A program made the position numbers and the translations under genes. Shown here piece by piece: positions 1-10,200 of a DNA stretch of 23,537 nucleotides (position 1 is the first letter of the stretch; every line of letters starts with the position of its first letter). Source of the DNA: Rhynchonema sp. JSB1_4 (lineage: Eukaryota > Nematoda > Chromadorea > Monhysterida > Xyalidae). The stretch covers positions 1 through 23,537 of the forward strand of contig JASAMV010005212.1 in the NCBI GenBank assembly GCA_030248065.1. Direction: 5' to 3'. The notes below the pieces were generated by a model, which was not told the origin of the DNA, did not search any database, and was given only the letters and a program-made list of their open reading frames with translations.

Positions 1-91
1 CTTTTGTTATGGTGATGCCAATGCCGTTCGCTAAGGCGCCAGCGGGACTAGCCCGCCGTTTAGCACCCGTTGCTGGACAGTGCCTTCTCGG

Positions 92-104
92 CAGTGGTGT
101 CGTT

Positions 105-135
<31 letters not shown>

Positions 136-516
136 CCCCCCTGGTATGGGGTATGGGAAATCGGCCGGGGGTATGCGGTATGGGAAATTTTTCACTTTTG
201 GAACAAGCACCCCTAAGAAATGACTTTTTGACCCCGAGAAGTACCAAAATTGGCCATTTTTCGTCCAAAAATGTCAAAAATCGCTTACTACCGCAAGAAA
301 ACTCTGTTTTAAGCACTTTTTAGACCAATTTTGGCACTTTTAGAAGCTTTTTGGGGTCATTTTTTTCAAAACCCCACCCTCGGGTATGGGAAATTTTTGA
401 GTTTTTGGAAACCCCCCCTGGTATGGGAAATTTTTGATTTTTGGGGGTATATATGGGAAATTTCCCGAAAATTGGGCTGGGTATGGGAAAATTTCGATTT
501 CTCAACGACACCACTG
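92..516. mobile_element. hAT-like MITE with 8-bp target duplication
   Basis: A perfect 14-bp terminal inverted repeat, CAGTGGTGTCGTTG, opens at 92 and closes at 516. Both ends are flanked by the 8-bp direct repeat CTTCTCGG (84-91 and 517-524). An 8-bp duplication and termini starting CAGTG are hallmarks of the hAT superfamily. The 425-bp interior has no transposase frame. It holds a G28 run (105-132) and several degenerate GGTATGGGAAATTTTT repeats. Removing the element and one TSD restores the 133-bp tandem unit, so the borders are secure. The superfamily assignment is inference from the termini. Confidence 0.88.
105..132 (+). repeat. G28 homopolymer inside the MITE
   Basis: Twenty-eight consecutive G follow the left inverted repeat of the hAT-like element. 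Length is unreliable in most sequencing chemistries. The tract could form G-quadruplexes. Confidence 0.9.
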
Positions 517-789
517 CTTCTCGGACTAACCTCATATTAGAACATATCTAGTTTATCAATCTCGTCCTTTTATTATGGTGATGCCAATGCCGTTCGCTAA
601 GGCGCCAGCGGGACTAGCCCGCCGTTTAGCACCCGTTGCTGGACAGTGCCTTCTCGGACTAACCTCATATTAGAACATATCTAGTTTATCAATCTCGTCC
701 TTTTATTATGGTGATGCCAATGCCGTTCGCTAAGGCGCCAGCGGGACTAGTCCGCCGTTTAGCACCCGTTGCGCGCCACAAATTTACAG

Positions 790-1485
790 AAAGACCGAGT
801 GCCACTGTCGTGCTGTCGCCTCGACGAACGCACAGGTCTCCATGTGGACGCGAAGAAATGTGTCGACGCACAGCATCCCGTTGATGATGAGTACTTCAAT
901 TCGGAGGTCAGTCTTTTTGTTAGTTTATCTTAGTCAAATTAAGTAATACGAGACGATTTTGAGACTAATTTGGGAAATGGCTGATGTACGAACGCTTGGC
1001 GCGATAGGATTCGGACGCTATTTTCAATTAAAACACCCAGCTGCAAGCAGTGGTCAAAAAAGAAAATTAACAAGGCCCTCTTGATCGTGTGTAACGCACG
1101 TGGTTTTTGGAGTTCAACGTTATTAGCGCCTGGTAATTGTTTGAGCACGCTGGGTTCAGCAGTCATTGTACCTAATGTTTTCATTTATTAAAAAATCGGG
1201 TGACATGTTGCAAACCTTGGTGGTTTGAACCTGACTCATGTGATATGAACAAAATGCCGATGGTCTGTTTTTCAGCCGTGCTATTTTCTTCTTCGCGAGC
1301 TACTACTGCGCTGGAGTTTCGCGTCCGGCCTGATTTCGTTTTCAAATGCTTTCATTGTGGTTGGTTCAATACTTTTTTTCGTTTACTGGGCTTGTAATAT
1401 CTTAAAAGTTGTCTGTCCTCCCGTTCGATTTAAGTTGATACCCGCCGTTCTCGCTGTGGTGTACGGAACAATGATTAAGAAATAA
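790..1485 (+). CDS. Tetraspanin, last two exons (partial at 5' end)
   Basis: Tetraspanins are four-pass membrane scaffold proteins with a large cysteine-rich extracellular loop between TM3 and TM4. Exon A is 790-906 (117 bp), after the acceptor aatttacag and before the donor gtcagt. It encodes the end of the loop, with the signature PLSCC and a further Cys in AKKC. Exon B is 1276-1485 (210 bp), after tgtttttcag, and joins in phase 0. It begins PCYFLLRELLLRWSFASG, followed by a strongly hydrophobic TM4 (GLISFSNAFIVVGSILFF), a juxtamembrane Cys (YWAC) that could be palmitoylated, and a short tail ending IKK before TAA. Together they give 108 aa of the C-terminus. Most family members have GC where this has PC. 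Upstream exons are outside the window. The subfamily cannot be named. Exon B has no internal early ATG, so an ATG-based ORF search misses it. Confidence 0.78.
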
Positions 1486-1913
1486 TTGAATTCAACTTTT
1501 GACAATTATATGTGATAAATAGCTATACTACCTGCGGAATCGTCATTTGGTAATTCTGACACTTGTGTATTTATTGAAATCAGTTTATTTAATCGGCGCT
1601 AATGTGTAGGTTTGACTGGTGCTGTATTTTGGGTCTCAGTGTCTTTCACAAATTTGGTTGCGAACTTTAGGCATGTTGCTGTTTCAAAATTTCGGTTCTG
1701 TTTGTGAGTTTCACAACTTGCTTTATATTTTTTCATACTGCACTGTTTCACTAATTTGTTTATCAAATATTGCTCACGTATATATGCAGGTACCATTGAG
1801 TTCATTTGACCACACGGGTATCACTTGCACTGCACGTTTTTGTGCTCGGATCTTGTTCTACATACATTGCCGTGATCAGGGCGGAATGGCTGTGTTGTTT
1901 TTTGCCGATTTCA

Positions 1914-1919
1914 AATAAA
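1914..1919 (+). terminator. AATAAA polyadenylation signal, probably tetraspanin
   Basis: A consensus AATAAA lies about 430 nt after the tetraspanin stop and before the FAIM gene. Assignment is by position only. Confidence 0.4.
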
Positions 1920-2816
1920 CATTGCTGAAGAAAATTGCAGATATAATCATCTGGCTAATTTCAGTGAAGTCGGTGGCATACCGATTGTGTCCGCAAAGGC
2001 GGAGGAACGTGTCTTTGGCCAATTTTATTATGGTTGACGTGACACTTCAACTTGACGCATTGTTCAACCACATATCGCAGCCAGCAAAGAAACTGAAATT
2101 CACAGAGAGAGTCGTACGAACATAACTGCAGTATTATACTCACATCGTGTCACCATATTTGAAGTGGTTGAGATATTTGTGGTGCATGTCGGTCACAATA
2201 ACGAGGATTATAATGCGGCACACCATGAAGTTTTTGACCAAATTTACCAGTAAGGTTTCAGATTGGCTGGCACCAGGTTTTCAGATTTACCGGCCAGTGA
2301 GCATTGAGCAGTGGAAGAACTTCAAAAGAAAAACCCTGAAGCACACTAGTAGCGTGAACAAACGTGTGTCAATCATCCCACCATAATCCATTTATGTGGG
2401 ACACACGTGTCTGCGAAATTTGAGCACGTCTCTCAGGCCAGTTATAATTTTAGTCATTATTATGCAGGAACCACAGGTGCAAAATGTGCATGTTTGCTCT
2501 GATCAGCCAAACAAGGTTCACCAACACACAAACTCACACAACATTGTTCACATGCCGATGTGGTCATGTGCAGGCTATGTAGGTCAAGTCAATATACGCG
2601 AACATGCGTTTTTTAATATTGCGTCGCTGTCATGGCAACATATCACCACACAATGTCTGAAGCTCGAAAGGTGCGCGTAGCCTCTATTCAGCTGGTTTCG
2701 CGCGGCCAAAGCTAAACATATTCTGTGCTTGTCTCACAGCAACTATAGTATTTCCAATTCTATTGCATTGGTTTTGCAACATATAAGTGGAAATCATCAA
2801 AATTGCTGGGTCACAA

Positions 2817-2840
2817 GAACAACAACAGCAGCAGCAGCAG
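2817..2840 (+). repeat. CAR trinucleotide run just before the FAIM ATG
   Basis: Runs of CAA then CAG end three bases before the predicted start codon. The frame is open upstream and would encode polyglutamine in frame with FAIM, but no ATG precedes it in that frame (only GTG at 2787). It is treated as leader sequence. Confidence 0.8.
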
Positions 2841-2843
2841 AGA

Positions 2844-4784
2844 ATGCCGCCGGATCCCGAAGACATCGTGGCCATTTGGGACGTCCCGTTGCAGGACAAG
2901 GTGCATCGGATTGAGTTCGAACACGGCACGACCACCGGCAAACGGGTGATACGCATCGATGGACGGGTGGGTGATGCGGATCACGCCTGTTTTCAAAGGT
3001 TTTGGATGTCTAAAATTGTGTTGGATGCCTGAGTGAGTGCGACAGGCAAATGCGCGGCCACCGGGGAAGGCCTTTTTGGGAGTTTCATTCAAGTGTAGAG
3101 CATGTGGAAATGGACTTTATGGTAACGTCATCCAATTATGTCACATTTTGTCGTCCAGTCACATGTATTATTTTCGCGCTCATTTTGGGCTAATGTATTA
3201 TTCGACTGACTTTATTTAACGACATGATTTCATGACAAAGCTATCAGCCGAAAAATGAGCTGTCAATCATTTCTAAAATTTGTGCGGAGGATTTCGCTCT
3301 GCGGGATGAAGTATCTCGACCGCATCTGGCCTTTTCAGGAGATCCTCCGCAAAGAGTGGATGTTCAAGTTGGTCGGACGCGAAGTGTTCACGGCTGGCAA
3401 AGCCAATTGTGCGATCGCCATCGAGGTTAAAGGAGCTGTTGTTATTATTGATGTCAATTCTGGTAATCGGTACCTTCCGCAAACTGGATTGTCTTTGTCG
3501 CGTATATTAACTTTAAAAATGTCTCCGAACTGAAACGTTGACGTCATATTCGGATTGCCGTGCCCCAAGGCCCTCGTTACTAAATTTTTAGCCATAATTG
3601 AAACCTTTTCGTGTGAGTTTGCCACACGTCATCCTTAATCTAGTGTAGCTATTTCCTGACCACCCTGTACATACCAGGTCTGTTGTTTGCTCATACCCAA
3701 ACTCGTGTCACACGATTTCAATCAATCAACCTGGGTGATGTTTCACAGGCCGTTGGTTCGTTTGCGTACGAATACACGCTCGAAGTCAATGGGAAACCCT
3801 ATCAGAAATTCACCGAACAAATGTCGAAGAAACTGGAAACCTGGGTGGCCGACATTGCTGGAGTGCCAACGAGAATATGTTTAGGTGCGCGTCGATTATT
3901 TCCTTGTGTCGTGTGTTTCTTTGGTCGCTTTTTCGACCTTCGTTCACAGACGGACCAGTGTGAACGCGTCAGATTGCCCAAAAACGCTTGCAACCTGCGA
4001 AACCATCACTGCTTGTGTGTTCTGCACACACACGCCCAAAGTTTGTCAGCGTGGATCTGTTTGTTGGAAAAGGCTTTCTGAATCACCCTGCCGATTCGGC
4101 GGAGATCTAATTAATTATATGTCTGAAGACTCAATTCATTCAGATAAGGATTCATTGGACGTCTGGGCCAACGGACAAAAACTTCAAACGGCCGTAAGTT
4201 CGATCATTGTATTTGTTGAAATAATACAAAAAAAATTCAAAAGGTGCGCTTTTTAGGAAAAAAGCATGGCTGAGCAGAATAATTCTGTGTGATAAGGCGA
4301 CATAAACATGTTTCATTTCCACCCTTTTCTGTCAGTAGTAAGTTCCGATTTGGTCCACATCATGACTAAATTTGGCGGGGATCGACCATGAAAATCAAAC
4401 TCCGTAAATCGACGTATTTCGGCAAAGTAAAAATTGGTCGAAAAGTTTTTGACAAACGTTGGACAAAATATTTTTAAAAAAATCGAATATTTTTTGAATA
4501 AAAACGCCGTCGTCTTTTTTTGCCGAATCCTGGTCTACAAAAGGTCACGCTGAGCGGTTCCAAAAATATAGGATCATCATTTTCACGATTCCTTAATTTT
4601 GATCCCAACAATTATCCTGAATTTTCAGGGCGAGTTCGTGGACGACGGTACGGAGACGCATTTCGAGGTGGGCAAAGCGCTCTGTTACATCAAGGCGTCG
4701 AGCAGTGGGAAGCGCCGAACGGGCATGGTGCACAAGCTGTATGTAGATGGAAACGAGATCATGCCTGTACATGTGCTCACCTGA
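2844..4784 (+). CDS. FAIM: Fas apoptosis inhibitory molecule (FAIM), complete, 5 exons
   Basis: FAIM is a soluble cytosolic protein of two beta-sandwich domains, described in vertebrates as protecting cells from death-receptor killing and from protein aggregation. Predicted exons are 2844-2966, 3339-3425, 3749-3884, 4144-4193 and 4629-4784 (552 bp, 183 aa; human short form is about 179 aa). Phases between exons are 0, 0, 1, 0. Recognisable blocks in order are VAIWDVPLQDKVHRIEFEHG (from residue 9), KEWMFKLVGREVF (exon 2), SFAYEYTLEVNGK (exon 3), DKDSLDVWANGQKLQTA (exon 4) and GEFVDDGTETHFEVG with CYIKASSSGKR (exon 5). Conservation with human FAIM runs the full length. The ATG at 2844 gives the family's usual N-terminus. 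Acceptors are cttttcag, tttcacag, attcattcag and gaattttcag. The third acceptor seems pyrimidine-poor. Intron 2 ends with the TGATGTTTCA motif. No AATAAA is seen close downstream. Confidence 0.95.
3157..3193 (+). repeat. Dispersed repeat block shared with STAT intron 11
   Basis: The stretch agtcacatgtattattttcg and the following gctcatttt recur with few changes at about 17296-17330, where they sit inside a small element with inverted ends. This FAIM intron 1 copy lacks clear inverted ends, so it is probably a decayed relative. Confidence 0.6.
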
Positions 4785-7224
4785 ATCGCTGTACAGTACG
4801 CCCTCTTTCTAGTGACGCTCCTCCATTGTGTGAAACCCTGCTGTGTGCGTGAGGTGACCGGGACCCTTTTAGACACTTAAGAGGGTAAACCTGTAAAACG
4901 ACGTTGTGCTCGGCTCGGTCGCGTCTTGCTGTTCAGTGTTGGTGCCAGTTTAGTCTTGGTGTGACGCAACAATCTGATCAAATATATGCACCAAGGCTTT
5001 TTGTACCACAAAACTTGAAGCACGGAAAGACCGCACATCGAGCGACTTAGATTAATCATATACGATAACCAATATTATGTGAGCTCAATTCGTACGACTG
5101 TATGATATTTTGCTGTGGTGTTTTGTCCATTCTCTGTGGTTGCACCTATACTTTACATTCACTCAAAAATCTGTGTTGATTGACAAACTGTTGAACCCAC
5201 GATCGTGTTTACATACAAATTCTGTGATATCATACCTAATTGATGAACAAACACCTTGTTATACCTTTGTTGTCAGCGCGAATGAAAACCGTCGATAACT
5301 TCGGTGCCTCTTCAGGATTTGATCCTCCGCTGGGATTTGACTTTGTTGCAATGGGTACAGTGCATCTTCCCGCTATATATGGAAGCAAGTGCGCGTTTCT
5401 GCAGCAGGCAGTCCAAACTCGCAGACAGACTGATTCCCCAGTTTGTGTGGCCACCTTTGTTATTACAGCCGTATTACAACCATATTGTCTATCCCCAGTG
5501 CAGCTACCTACATGTATGTATGCAGCTAAGGAAATCGTACCAGTGCACCAGACGAAACTGGGGACTGTATGTATGCGACACCACCCAAAATGCACTGTGA
5601 ACGGGTATACATACGCTCTCAGCCGGCATCCACTATATCCGCACTTGCGCACACCTCTTTATGTCAAGAAACCAAGTGCGCGTGTCGCTTCACCAAAACT
5701 GGTGGTGCTGGTAATGTACCTGCAGTTGCAACCAACAGAGCTGGCGTTTTTCAACACTATGGCGCAATGTCCCCGCAAAAACGCGCAAATGCATTGTTTT
5801 CAGCGCGCTCCACGCAACGCACGCTATGTGAAATGCTCTCCGCACCGGATTCTGTAGGGTTTTACATTGAAGCTCGACTTCTGAACCCAGTAAAGATTTC
5901 AACAAAAAGCGGGTTCCGTGTGGGCTGCCTTGTTCCGTATAATTCTTGCTTAACTGACCTGAGACGAAAACTATCAATACGTTACGCAACGAGCGCTTAT
6001 GGTTGCCCATTCAAGTCTTGTTTTCTGCCGCCAAAATCAGCCGATACTGTATGGGCGTTTGTCGCGTGCAGTTTCACGACATTGTGGCCAACACGGCCTT
6101 TGTTTTGTCAACTAATTAATTGTCAAACAATACGGCTGCAGTACAACGCTCATGGTCATGGGTGGTGTCACATCGGCAGGGCACTAGCGAACCACGATCG
6201 TTTGGGTGAATCCAAAACAGTGGATCAGCCTTCTAAAGTCTGAGTTACGGGCAGGTCCACCTGGGGCGTGACATTACTGTCTGACAAAATCCTGAACCAA
6301 AATTTCGTCGTCACGCTGGCAAAACGTCCCGCAAGATCACATCACCTATATTGTAACACTCGACATACGAAAGCCAGGAACCCGCCAGTCCTTTCAGGCT
6401 TGCAATACTGCGGCGCCTACACGGCACGGCACATTATAAAGTTGGCTGACCGAAACTTCAACTTTGCCGCGCCATACAACGCACAGAAACTGAAAAGGCA
6501 ACACACAACCCTCATCACAGAGACGGGGCGCATAAAAATAGCGCGTGTATACAACTCCAGTGCAAGGCAGGCAAAAGTTGCGCTGTGCAAACCGTGGACT
6601 TCAACCGCGTAGTAGTCCAGCCCAACACAGCTGTGTGTGGTGTGCAGCGTGTAAGCACGACCAATGGCTTGTGGCATTATAGCAACTTCAAGCTCCCAGC
6701 CAGCCAGCAAGCTGTTGTAGGCCGTTCGGCTGTAGTTTGACATTTTGCTACTGAAGGTCTTGGGTACACGATATGAAATAAATGGAATCCGACTCACCTT
6801 GTATACCCAACTTCTGCAGGAAGAATGGGGCTTTCGCGGAAATTCTTTACAATGCCGGCGCCATTACACTTTGAGAGCGACTAGGCTGTGAATGTTAGCC
6901 ATTTTACGCCAGAGCCCTGAGTTTTTGTTCTCTCACGAATCGCTGGAGCTTGGATTCTTTGCAAGTTTTTTTTACAATTTCGCTCCCACTCGTGTTTGGG
7001 TTTCTGGGCATTCCGATGGTGGTTGTCGGGAGATGGATTTTTCCTGTTTTTGTCTTTGGTTCGATGTTTATGCTCGGTTTTGGAAGCTTTAATTTGAAAA
7101 TATTCATTAATTCAAAATTAAAGGGAACATAATAAATTTCAGACCGGCCCTCCGTTGTTAAAAACCGCATTCTTTTTATTTCACTCCACTCAACACTCCA
7201 GCTCGCTGAAACGCACTTGCAAAA
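4785..7224. other. 2.4-kb interval between FAIM and myosin light chain, no recognised gene
   Basis: Two long overlapping plus-strand frames occur (5240-5857, 205 codons; 5569-6243, 224 codons, from its first ATG), with a 138-codon minus frame opposite. The products are Cys-, Thr- and Arg-rich, show no family motif, and codon choice does not look distinctive. A T-rich stretch at 6898-7132 encodes a very hydrophobic frame ending TAATAAA. A plus AATAAA also lies at about 6776. None of these is strong enough to annotate as a gene. Confidence 0.4.
7131..7136 (+). terminator. AATAAA signal overlapping the stop of a hydrophobic frame
   Basis: The TAA ending the frame 6898-7132 overlaps AATAAA. The site is only about 90 bp upstream of the myosin light chain ATG. 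It could end an unrecognised small gene or be chance in AT-rich DNA. Confidence 0.25.
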
Positions 7225-10200
7225 ATGGCCGGTGAGTCTGTCGTGCAATTTGTTGATGTTTCAAATGCTCACTGTCCGTCTTTTCTCGAAAAAAACGAGT
7301 GGTTTTTGTTTATCAAAAAATGGCTTGAAAAAGATGGCTTATGATCTGATCGCATGTTCTGGCATTCTGCGTTTAGTACAGTCCTAGCTCTTTAAGGCGC
7401 GCGTATACTCGTTCCGCGGAACAGAAAGAACGAGTGGAGGAACGAACGTTTCTGCTAACTGCGAGATCCTTGACCAACAGGACAACAACATCAGCTTTAG
7501 TTGGTCGCTAGGAGCATCCACAACGAATTTGATGACAAGCGCCCATACGGCTGAAGCAAAACGACTGTTCCTCCACTTTCAATGTACTGAAGCCGGTGGA
7601 GGAACGAGCATTTCGAGCCAACCAAATATTTTAATTTTTCTGTTGTTTCATCAACTGGTACCGCAACATCAGTTTGATAAAACATAAACAATTCCTCGAG
7701 CGGAACGCACTTCATTTGGCAGAACCGATCGTTCCTCTACCAGTTCTTTCTGTTCCGCGGAATGAGTATACGCGCAGCCTAATAGTGATAGAGTATTATA
7801 TTGGTCGCACAATGATCATATAAGAATTCATCAAATCAATCCTGATTTTCACGTTCAGTTACAACTCTTAACCACTGTGCTATTTGTGATTCTCACAAAA
7901 CATTTTCATCTGAAACTAATCTAAGCAAAGCACCCACGTTGCTGCGGGTCTGAAACATTCTACTGACTGCATTATTTGTGTGTGATCGCGCAGCGGAATG
8001 TCATTGCCCAATCACTTTCCTGCTTCCCGATTCATGGAAAAAATTTGACCAATTCTTATCAAGTCATTGTGCTACCAATACATACTGTACGTGTGTAAAT
8101 AGCTAAGGGGATGGAAAAAGCAAAAAAGTAAACTCACGTCGCTTATTATTGAGGGTCCGGACATTTGTTCCTCCGTGTCACCATGAACATAAAGAATGTT
8201 CACAATTAAGGTACATAAAAGAGAAAGTATGGCGTCCAGCAACAGATAGAGGCCGAACTGTCCGTTATCATGCAATGTTTCATTATAAAGACGGTACAAT
8301 GTCCTCATCAGGGTCCATTCACCGATGCGTTTTGAAATACGGTCACGATGAAACATCAGCGCAACTACTCATCACGCCTCTTTCCTATGTCCAAAAACCG
8401 AACAATGAAGAAAGGTAAAAAAAGAGAACAATATCAAAAACATTTTCCAGAGAAAGAAGTGTTCAACCTGTACGACGACGAGTGCGAAGGCAAGATCGAC
8501 GCGCTCTACGTCGGCACCGTGTGTCGCGCGCTCGGACTCAAACCCACCAACGCCATGGTTTGGAAGGCGTGCGGGGCCGAGTACAAGAAGAAGGGTGCGT
8601 CAATAATATACATGTTTGAACAAGGAAAATTTTCGATCAAAGTACATAATGATAAATTGATATGGTTCTTGGTGACACTCGAAGCATGACTGATGAATGA
8701 CAAATACAAACAATGTAATGTATACTCTGGTAATTCGTTTGGGAGAAACTTTTCAACCGCGTTGCCTGATCCGTAAAGCGCATTATGCGTGCACTGGCTA
8801 CGGAAGTCACGTGACCGCTATAGCCAGTGCACGCATCATGCGCTTTACGGATCAGGCAACCAAAAGAATTGTCAGAGTATACACACATTCGCCAGTTCCT
8901 GACGCACTAAAGAGATGCGAAAGAATGGTTTTGTCATCACACTGTGATTGAATGAGCAATGAGCATGAGATTTGAGTTGCTTTGATTAATTGTGATATTT
9001 GGATCAGCAGCTACACTTTTTAGATGGGCAAAATGCCGCACTTCCTGAATCTAAAATTTCTGCAAGATCACGTTGTAGCGTTATATGTACTGTACATACG
9101 CCCGTTTCGAAGTCAACTCTCCTCTCAAGGGGTGAATCCAGCCATTTTCAGAATTAGTGCCAAAGTCCCTACGTCACAAGCCAACAAACAGGGACAGAGA
9201 GGGCAGATCTATCGCATGCAAAAACCATTCCATTTGAACATTATTCCTCCCGCTAATTCAGGCGAGAAGAAGTTCACCTTCGACGAGTTCAAGCCGATCT
9301 ACGAAGCGTTGAAGAAGGAGAAGGTGCAGGGCTCGTTCAACGACTACATGGAGGGACTGAAGGTGTTCGACAAGGAGGAGACCGGCAAAATCATGGCCGC
9401 CGAGGTCAAACACGCGCTCATGTCACTCGGTCGGTTACTGTAATGACCGTAAGCTGTCACTCTGTCGGTTACTGTAATGACCGTAAGCTGTCACTCTGTC
9501 GGTTACTGTAATGACCGTAAGCTGTCACTCTGTCGGTTACTGTAATGACCGTAAGCTGTCACTCTGTCGGTTACTGTAATGACCGTAAGCTGTCACTCTG
9601 TCGGTTACTGTAATGGCTGGAACGTGTCATGATGGTATAGGTGACCTTGCCATGATTAATGGTTTATCATGCGAGCGAAGCACTTAGCCAAGGCCAGTAT
9701 GCGCATTTCTCTGTTGCTGCCTTTCGGCTGGTTTTGGCAGCAGAAATGAGTCGTTCTGCCTAAATTGTTACAACAATTTAATCAAGCTTATGTATGTACT
9801 GTGTATGTACACTGCTGTCGCGAAAAATTATTATCATCAAAAATAGCCGTGTGATGTTTCACAGGTGAGCGGCTAACAGCAGCCGAGATCGAGGAAGTTC
9901 TCGAAGGTGTTCCAGACGCTGACAACATGGTCAACTATGCAGGTATGGAACCAATTTTTGTGTTCTTACAAGGTCGCTTATAGGATCAAGGTCGTCGTTT
10001 CTTGTTGATGGGATGGATTCGAGAAGAATCTGATCGCCACCATTCCGACATTATGGTGGAAATGTTTCTCATCCAAATCAGAGCCCTAAGTTGACCGCGA
10101 AATTCAAAATAATATTATCATGACCAAGATTTTGACCTGTCACAGAAGGTCCAGGTATCGGATGCCTAACTGTGAAAATGTGTCATGATTGAAATTCAGT

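Larger units (their letters stand above)
1..772. repeat. 133-bp tandem repeat, three copies, first copy split by a MITE
   Basis: Copies begin at 1, 567 and 700, each with cttttRttatggtgatgcc. Copies 2 and 3 are spaced 133 bp apart. Copies 1 and 2 are 566 bp apart, which equals 133 plus the 433 bp added by the inserted element and its target duplication. Copy 3 matches to about 772 and then runs into the tetraspanin exon flank. The unit has no open frame and no tRNA- or rRNA-like structure that I recognise. It lies upstream of a tetraspanin exon acceptor and is therefore probably intronic. Confidence 0.85.
1486..2843. other. Intergenic interval, tetraspanin to FAIM
   Basis: No exon could be supported here. 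Short open frames exist (for example 2147-2386 on the plus strand) but none shows family motifs or a good splice context. The last part is presumably the FAIM 5' flank and leader. A pyrimidine-rich tract ending in ctcacag near 2739 could be a cis- or trans-splice acceptor, but this is unproven. Confidence 0.5.

Noticed and set aside
2126..2386. Lys-rich frame as an exon between tetraspanin and FAIM
   Set aside because: It has no recognisable domain and its borders have only generic AG and GT. An internal ttttcag at 2277-2283 gives no convincing exon.
2645..2690. Alternative upstream FAIM exon encoding MSEARK before gtgcgc
   Set aside because: Only six codons and no conserved sequence; it cannot be told from chance without transcripts.
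2787..2843. N-terminal polyglutamine extension of FAIM
   Set aside because: The frame is open but has only GTG, not ATG, upstream. ATG at 2844 matches the family N-terminus.
6417..6797. 126-codon minus-strand frame
   Set aside because: No motif, no splice context and Cys/Tyr-rich composition; probably random open sequence.
9430..9615. CRISPR-like regular repeats
   Set aside because: Units are contiguous with no spacers and lie in an animal intron; this is a minisatellite.
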